This document shows, piece by piece, positions 59,589 to 64,000 of a DNA stretch of 64,000 bases. The DNA is taken from assembly GCF_009911595.1 (NCBI RefSeq), contig NZ_QWKG01000015.1, forward strand, positions 1-64,000, written 5' to 3'. Each line of letters starts with the position of its first letter. The first letter of the stretch is position 1. Position numbers and translations under genes: made by a program. A model generated the notes under the pieces. The model did no database searches and had not been told where the DNA came from. It was given only the letters and a program-made list of their open reading frames with translations. The DNA is from Colidextribacter sp. OB.20. Its GTDB lineage: Bacteria; Bacillota; Clostridia; Oscillospirales; Oscillospiraceae.

Positions 59589-60941
59589 ATGAATCAGTAC
59601 ATCGAGAGAGTCCTGAACGCCACCAAGGCCAAGAACGCCAACGAGCCCGAGTTCCTGCAGACCGTGGAGGAGGTCCTCACCTCCCTGGAGCCCGTCATCA
59701 ACGCTCACCCCGAGTATGAGAAGGCCGCCCTGCTGGAGCGGATGGTGGAGCCCGAGCGTGTGATCGAGTTCCGGGTTACCTGGGAGGACGACAACCACGA
59801 GTGGCATGTCAACCGCGGCTACCGCGTGCAGTACAACGCGGCCCTTGGCCCCTACAAGGGCGGCATCCGTTTTGACCCCTCCGTCAACCTGTCCATTATC
59901 AAGTTCCTGGGCTTTGAGCAGACCTTCAAGGACGCCATGACCGGCCTGCCCATCGGCGGCGCCAAGGGCGGCTCCGACTTTGACCCCCGCGGCCGCAGCG
60001 ATGCTGAGGTTATGCGCTTCTGCCAGGCCTTCATCACCGAGCTGTACCGCCACATCGGCCAGGATATCGACTGCCCCGCCGGCGACCTGGGCTGCGGCGG
60101 CCGTGAGATCGGCTATATGTACGGCCAGTACCGCCGCATCGTGGGCGCCGCCGAGATGGGCGCCCTGTCCGGCAAGGCCGTCTCCACCGGCGGCTCCCTG
60201 ATGCGTCCCGAGGCCACCGGCTACGGCGCGGTGTACTATCTGATGGAGGTCCTGAAGCACGACGGCACCGACCTGAAGGGCAAGCGGATCGCCATCTCCG
60301 GCTACGGCAACGTGGGCTGGGGCATCATGCAGAAGGTCGCCGAGCTGGGCGGCAAGGTCACTTACTTCGCCGGCCCCGACGGCTACATCCACGATCCCGA
60401 CGGCGTGGACACCAAGGAGAAGCTGGACTACATCCTGGAGATGCGGGCCAAGGACCCCATGCACTGCGCCCCCTACGCCGAGAAGTTCGGCTGCGAGTTC
60501 GTGCCCGGCCAGAAGTGCTGGGGCGTCAAGGACGTGGACGTGTACATGCCCTCCGCCACTCAGAACGACGTCAACCTGGAGTGGGCTGAGAAGATCGCCG
60601 CTTCCGGCGTGAAGTACTACATTGAGGTGGCCAATATGCCCACCACAAACGACGCTCTGGCCCTCCTGCGTGCCCAGAAGCACATGGTGGTCGCCCCCTC
60701 CAAGGCCGTCAACGCCGGCGGCGTGTCCGTCTCCGAGCTGGAGATGGCCCAGAACGCCGAGCGTCTGTACTGGTCCGCCGAGGAAGTGGATGAGAAGCTG
60801 AAGGGCATCATGAAGAACATCTACAACGCCTCCGTGGAGGTGGCCGAGCGCTACGGCCTGGGCTATGACCTGGTAGCCGGCGCCAATCTGGTAGGCTTCC
60901 AGAAGGTTGCCGACGCCATGATGGCGCAGGGCATCTTCTAA
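59589..60941 (+). CDS. gdhA: NADP-type glutamate dehydrogenase
   Basis: 450 residues, hexameric type. The glutamate site shows PYKGGIRFDPSVNLS and the catalytic Lys in LPIGGAKGGSDFDP; the Rossmann domain has ISGYGNVGWG. It makes glutamate from 2-oxoglutarate and ammonia. ATG 59589 follows AGGAGG; the upstream open frame contains no conserved sequence. Codon use is strongly biased, as in highly expressed genes. Confidence 0.97.
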   Translation: MNQYIERVLNATKAKNANEPEFLQTVEEVLTSLEPVINAHPEYEKAALLERMVEPERVIEFRVTWEDDNHEWHVNRGYRVQYNAALGPYKGGIRFDPSVNLSIIKFLGFEQTFKDAMTGLPIGGAKGGSDFDPRGRSDAEVMRFCQAFITELYRHIGQDIDCPAGDLGCGGREIGYMYGQYRRIVGAAEMGALSGKAVSTGGSLMRPEATGYGAVYYLMEVLKHDGTDLKGKRIAISGYGNVGWGIMQKVAELGGKVTYFAGPDGYIHDPDGVDTKEKLDYILEMRAKDPMHCAPYAEKFGCEFVPGQKCWGVKDVDVYMPSATQNDVNLEWAEKIAASGVKYYIEVANMPTTNDALALLRAQKHMVVAPSKAVNAGGVSVSELEMAQNAERLYWSAEEVDEKLKGIMKNIYNASVEVAERYGLGYDLVAGANLVGFQKVADAMMAQGIF

Positions 60942-60962
60942 GATTCGTTTAAAACAGTCAAG

Positions 60963-60999
60963 AACCCCGCGGGCTCGAAAGGATCCCGCGGGGTTTTTA
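60963..60999 (+). terminator. terminator of gdhA
   Basis: AACCCCGCGGG (60963-60973) pairs with CCCGCGGGGTT (60985-60995), then T-rich TTTATT. Confidence 0.93.
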
Positions 61000-61009
61000 T
61001 TGCCAGGAT

Positions 61010-61078
61010 TGAAAGTCAGTGATACCGTGATATGATATAGATATGGAGGAGGCGCGCCGCTGCGCGAGCCGGTCCGCG
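61010..61078 (+). other. promoter-like site with GC hairpin, no gene
   Basis: TTGAAA (61010-61015), 16 bp, TATGAT, then AGGCGCG and CGCGCCT in inverted order followed by CTTT. This could be a very short transcript or a remnant; there is no coding frame. Confidence 0.25.
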
Positions 61079-61100
61079 CCTCTTTGACGGATTGCCGGTC

Positions 61101-61129
61101 TTTACTTTTTTCCAACAATCTATTATAAT
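61101..61129 (+). promoter_or_regulatory. promoter of lipoprotein pair
   Basis: TTTACT (61101-61106), 17 bp, TATAAT (61124-61129). Confidence 0.75.
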
Positions 61130-61182
61130 GGCGGAAATACGACAGGAACGGACCCGGTTCGTTCCTGAAAGGAGCCCTGCTT

Positions 61183-62520
61183 ATGTATTGGAAGCTTTCC
61201 CGGCTGGGAGCGTATCTCCTTGCCCTGGCCCTGACGCTCACCGCCTGCGCCGGCACGCCTGCTGCCAGCTCTCAGCCTGACGGCTCCTCCGCCGGCTCCG
61301 GTCCGGGCCAGCCGGCCCTCCCGGTCATCGCGCCTGAGCCAGAGCCCGAGCCGGAGCCCCCCGAGCCCGGACCCGTTCTTACGCAGGAGGATGTGGACGG
61401 GGCCCTGGCCCAGGTGATGGAGCGGTACAAGGCCGCCGGGGTGACGGTGGCCACCGTGGAGCGGGGCCAGCTCAGCCAGGCGGGGGCCTGGGGCTGGGCG
61501 GTGAAAAATGAGCGGGAGATGACGCCCGACACCAAGATCCGCATCGCCTCCATCAGCAAGGTGGTGGTGGCTATGTGCGCCCTGGCTATGGCGGAGGACG
61601 GCCTTCTGGATTTGGATGCCCCCCTGAGCACCTACTGGGGGGCCAAGGCGGTCAACCCCTACAGCAGCAGCCAGCCCACCGTTCAGGACCTGATGACCCA
61701 CACCTCCTCCCTGAAAAACCTGGACCCCGTCCGGGGACTGTCCAGACTGCGGGGGCTGCTCAACAGCAGATCCTCCTGGCGGACCATGGAGCCGGGAAAC
61801 GGAGGCTACTGGGCCTACAGCAACTTCGGCGTGTCTGTGCTGGGCACCACCCTGGAGCTGGCCGCCCAGCAGACCCTGGACGATTACCTTCAAAAGCGCT
61901 TCCTGGAGCCTATGGACATCCGGGCCTCCTTCCTGGGGGGGCGGCTGGAGGAGAACGAGGTGGCCACCCTGTACACCACCGGCGGCATTGGCCGTACCGC
62001 CGCCGCCCACGCCGGACAGTCCGTCCCCACGGAGATCGGCGGGGCCTCCCTCTACTTCGCCGGGGGCTACACCACCAGCGCCGTGGATATGGCTAAGCTG
62101 GTGTCTGTGCTGGTGAACGACGGGGTGTATAAGGAGCCCGGATATACCTGTGCCGCTGTCTCAGAGGACGCATTTGCCATAACTCAGGACGGCTTTGCCG
62201 AGACGCGCTTTTTATCCGAGGCCTCGGTGGAGAATATGGAGACCCCCCGCTTCACCGTAAACCTGGCGGACTACGCCTCCTTCGAGCAGTGTCTGATCCT
62301 GCGCCGGCAGGAGGACGTGCTGGGGCAGGACGTCCTCTACTACCACACCGGCAGCGCCTACGGGGTGTTCTCCCTGATGACCTACAACCCGGAGACCCAA
62401 AACGGCGTGGTGGTTATCACCACCGGCGCCTCCCGGAATATGAACGAGCACGGGATGTATGCCCTGTGCTATGACCTGATGGAACTACTTTATGAGAAGA
62501 TGGAGGGATCCCCGGTATGA
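61183..62520 (+). CDS. serine beta-lactamase-like lipoprotein
   Basis: 445 residues. Lipobox LTAC (Cys about 21), then a Pro/Glu linker and a class C beta-lactamase/penicillin-binding fold: SISK (Ser-x-x-Lys), YSN (Tyr-x-Asn) and HTG in place of KTG. Members are peptidases or esterases acting on the cell wall; hydrolysis of beta-lactams is not implied. GAAAGGAG precedes the ATG. It overlaps the CapA-like gene by 4 bp. Confidence 0.88.
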   Translation: MYWKLSRLGAYLLALALTLTACAGTPAASSQPDGSSAGSGPGQPALPVIAPEPEPEPEPPEPGPVLTQEDVDGALAQVMERYKAAGVTVATVERGQLSQAGAWGWAVKNEREMTPDTKIRIASISKVVVAMCALAMAEDGLLDLDAPLSTYWGAKAVNPYSSSQPTVQDLMTHTSSLKNLDPVRGLSRLRGLLNSRSSWRTMEPGNGGYWAYSNFGVSVLGTTLELAAQQTLDDYLQKRFLEPMDIRASFLGGRLEENEVATLYTTGGIGRTAAAHAGQSVPTEIGGASLYFAGGYTTSAVDMAKLVSVLVNDGVYKEPGYTCAAVSEDAFAITQDGFAETRFLSEASVENMETPRFTVNLADYASFEQCLILRRQEDVLGQDVLYYHTGSAYGVFSLMTYNPETQNGVVVITTGASRNMNEHGMYALCYDLMELLYEKMEGSPV

Positions 62521-63791
62521 AACGCTTTCTTTCCCTGGCCTTGAGCCTTGTCCTGCTGGCGGGCTGCGCCCCGTCCTATCAGGCGGACAAATCCGCCCAG
62601 CTTCCCCAGCCCCCGACCCAGTCTCAGCCCGCTCCCCAGCCTCAGCCGGAGCCCGAGCCTGAACCGGAGCCCGAGCCCGTCGTCTCCCACCTGATGGTGG
62701 CGGGGGATATTATGAGCCACATGCCCCTCACCAACGACTGCTATGTGAAGGAGACCGACTCCTACGACTATACCCATGTGATGGAGAACGCCGCCCGGCA
62801 GCTCCAGCTGGCCGACTGGGCCGTGGGCAACCTGGAGACCACCCTGGCCGGCGGCCCGGAGTACTCCGGCTACCCCCGGTTCAACGCACCGGACGAGCTG
62901 GCCTATAACGCCAAAGAGGCGGGCTTTGACCTGCTGTGTACCACCAACAACCACTGCCGGGACAAGGGGATGGCCGGCCTGTACCGCACCCTGGATGTGC
63001 TGGACGAGGCGGGGGTCCCCCATGTGGGCACCTACCGCTCCCAGGAGGAGCGGGACGCCAATCACGGCATCTATGTGGCCGACGTGGGGGGCATCTCGGT
63101 GGCCTTCCTGGCCTACACCTACGGCCTCAACGGCTTTAAGCTGGACAACGACAAGACCTTCGCCGCCAACATCTTCAACACCGATTACTACACCACTGTC
63201 TCCAACCCCAACTATGACCTGCTCAGGGAGGACCTGGCCGCCGCCCGGGCCCTGGATACCGACCTGATTGCCGTCATCACCCACTGGGGCATCGAGTACC
63301 GCACCAAGCAGAACAGTCACCAGGAGGAGCTGGCCAAATTCCTGGTGGAGCAGGGGGCCGACCTGGTGCTGGGGGGCCACCCCCACGTGCTGGAGCCCTA
63401 CGACACCATCACGGTCACCGGCGAGGACGGGCAGGAGCGGCAGGGCTTTGTCATATACTCCCTGGGCAACTTCATCTCCAACCAGAACTTTGAGGACCAC
63501 CGCAAGGATCTGGCAACCAAGACCACCGCCATCCTGGACCTGGAGCTGACCAAGGACCCTGAGGGGAACACCTCCCTCACCGATGTGCGCTATACCCCCT
63601 ACTACATGGTCCACCGGAACAACAGGCCGGTGGGGGAGCGCCGCATCCTGGTGGACGTGAACCAGGCCATCGCCGATTATGAGGCGGGGAACGGCGGGAT
63701 CGTGGACGCCAGGATTTATAAGCAGCTCCAGGAGGCCCGGGACCTGTGCCACGAGGTACTGGGCCCCGACGGAGACCGGCCATCTGAATAA
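62517..63791 (+). CDS. CapA-family (PGA_cap) lipoprotein
   Basis: 424 residues. Lipobox LAGC (Cys about 17), a Pro-Glu repeat linker, then a metallophosphatase-like CapA domain: VAGDIMSH, GNLETT, TNNHCRDKG, THWGIEY, GGHPHVLEP and YSLGNFISN. CapA homologues take part in poly-gamma-glutamate or other wall synthesis, but the lone gene points to an enzyme of unknown substrate. It is coupled to the beta-lactamase-like gene. Confidence 0.9.
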   Translation: MKRFLSLALSLVLLAGCAPSYQADKSAQLPQPPTQSQPAPQPQPEPEPEPEPEPVVSHLMVAGDIMSHMPLTNDCYVKETDSYDYTHVMENAARQLQLADWAVGNLETTLAGGPEYSGYPRFNAPDELAYNAKEAGFDLLCTTNNHCRDKGMAGLYRTLDVLDEAGVPHVGTYRSQEERDANHGIYVADVGGISVAFLAYTYGLNGFKLDNDKTFAANIFNTDYYTTVSNPNYDLLREDLAAARALDTDLIAVITHWGIEYRTKQNSHQEELAKFLVEQGADLVLGGHPHVLEPYDTITVTGEDGQERQGFVIYSLGNFISNQNFEDHRKDLATKTTAILDLELTKDPEGNTSLTDVRYTPYYMVHRNNRPVGERRILVDVNQAIADYEAGNGGIVDARIYKQLQEARDLCHEVLGPDGDRPSE

Positions 63792-63797
63792 ATGGAA

Positions 63798-63830
63798 GCC
63801 GCCCGTCTCGTGAGAGGCGGGCGGCCCTGT
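63798..63830 (+). terminator. terminator of lipoprotein operon
   Basis: GCCGCCCGTCTC (63798-63809) pairs with GAGGCGGGCGGC (63814-63825) with one G-U pair, then CTGTTTT. Confidence 0.8.
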
Positions 63831-63865
63831 TTTCCGCCCCTTCGGGGCAGCGGTGAAAAGTGATA

Positions 63866-64000
63866 CTATATTCCGTCGGCGATGCGGTCGATTTTGCGCT
63901 GGAGGCGCTCCAGGGTCTTTTGCAGCGCAGCCCGGTCCACGTTCAAGTCGCTGGCGGACAGGCGGGACAGAGTCAGCATCTGCTCCAGCGTGCGCTCGAT
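63866..64000 (-). CDS. 3' end of an unidentified gene (partial)
   Basis: 44 codons up to the window edge, stop TAG at 63868-63866. The visible C-terminus (TLEQMLTLSRLSASDLNV, then LQKTLERLQRKIDRIADG) is helical with Leu every third to fourth residue, like a coiled coil. The family cannot be named from this part. Confidence 0.5.
   Translation of the reverse strand: MERTLEQMLTLSRLSASDLNVDRAALQKTLERLQRKIDRIADGI

Noticed and set aside
59571-61256. Long minus-strand frame opposite gdhA
   Set aside because: Composition and lack of start signals mark it as a shadow of the strongly codon-biased glutamate dehydrogenase gene.

Overview
The window is a high-GC chromosomal segment of a Gram-positive, gut-clostridia-like Firmicute. 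Strong AAGGAGG ribosome binding sites, a Firmicute-order S10-spc-alpha ribosomal cluster, a Bce-type detoxification module, NiaR, YlmH, DegV and a spore-protease (GPR) relative all point there. The GC level and the families of short GC-rich intergenic palindromes suggest an Oscillospiraceae member (Flavonifractor/Pseudoflavonifractor-like). That placement is inference. No rRNA or tRNA gene was seen.

Layout. 1-650: AT-rich edge with a possible small membrane protein and a MITE-like palindrome. 650-3100: ECF sigma/anti-sigma pair with its own ECF-type promoter, then an EFR1-type flavodoxin-ferredoxin. 3240-5609: UDP-galactopyranose mutase and a family 2 glycosyltransferase (cell-surface galactofuranose). 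5606-9176: small XRE unit with an operator dyad, then membrane, Sel1-repeat and small exported proteins. 9216-11393: PadR operon with nested operators. 11618-28755: the S10-spc-alpha superoperon from rpsJ to rplQ with secY, adk, map, a KOW protein, infA and rpoA. It is interrupted by structured RNA leaders and palindromic repeats. 28838-29785: DtxR regulator facing an iron-box promoter whose feo operon has decayed to a feoB fragment plus the FeoB-associated Cys-rich protein. 29903-39791: Na/Pi transporter, Uma2 nuclease, archaeal-type prolyl-tRNA synthetase, lipoprotein, NiaR, FMN-dependent alpha-hydroxy-acid oxidase, a second ECF system and an LCP enzyme. 39830-45287: Nudix hydrolase, then an HtrA-HK-RR operon (read leftward) and a cation efflux protein.

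45452-45790 holds what I consider the most interesting element: two tandem, homologous, non-coding transcription units. Each carries three 11-bp-phased promoter repeats, a C/U-rich anti-Shine-Dalgarno tract and a long perfect terminal hairpin. The same repeats precede the nearby response regulator, which shares an operon with HtrA. This resembles the streptococcal CiaRH-HtrA-csRNA regulon in a clostridial setting.

45871-50403: BceRS-BceAB-like module with a BceR-type inverted repeat before bceA. 50495-53986: YlmH, DUF896, DegV and AI-2E-family proteins. 54019-55287: lower-GC island with a GPR-like protein that seems to have lost its catalytic aspartates, opposite an XRE regulator. 55460-56824: a second HtrA. 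56831-57162: a probable type I toxin-antitoxin (26-residue hydrophobic peptide with convergent antisense RNA). 57275-64000: DEAD-box helicase, membrane protein, PspC, glutamate dehydrogenase, serine beta-lactamase-like and CapA-like lipoproteins, and the 3' end of one more gene.
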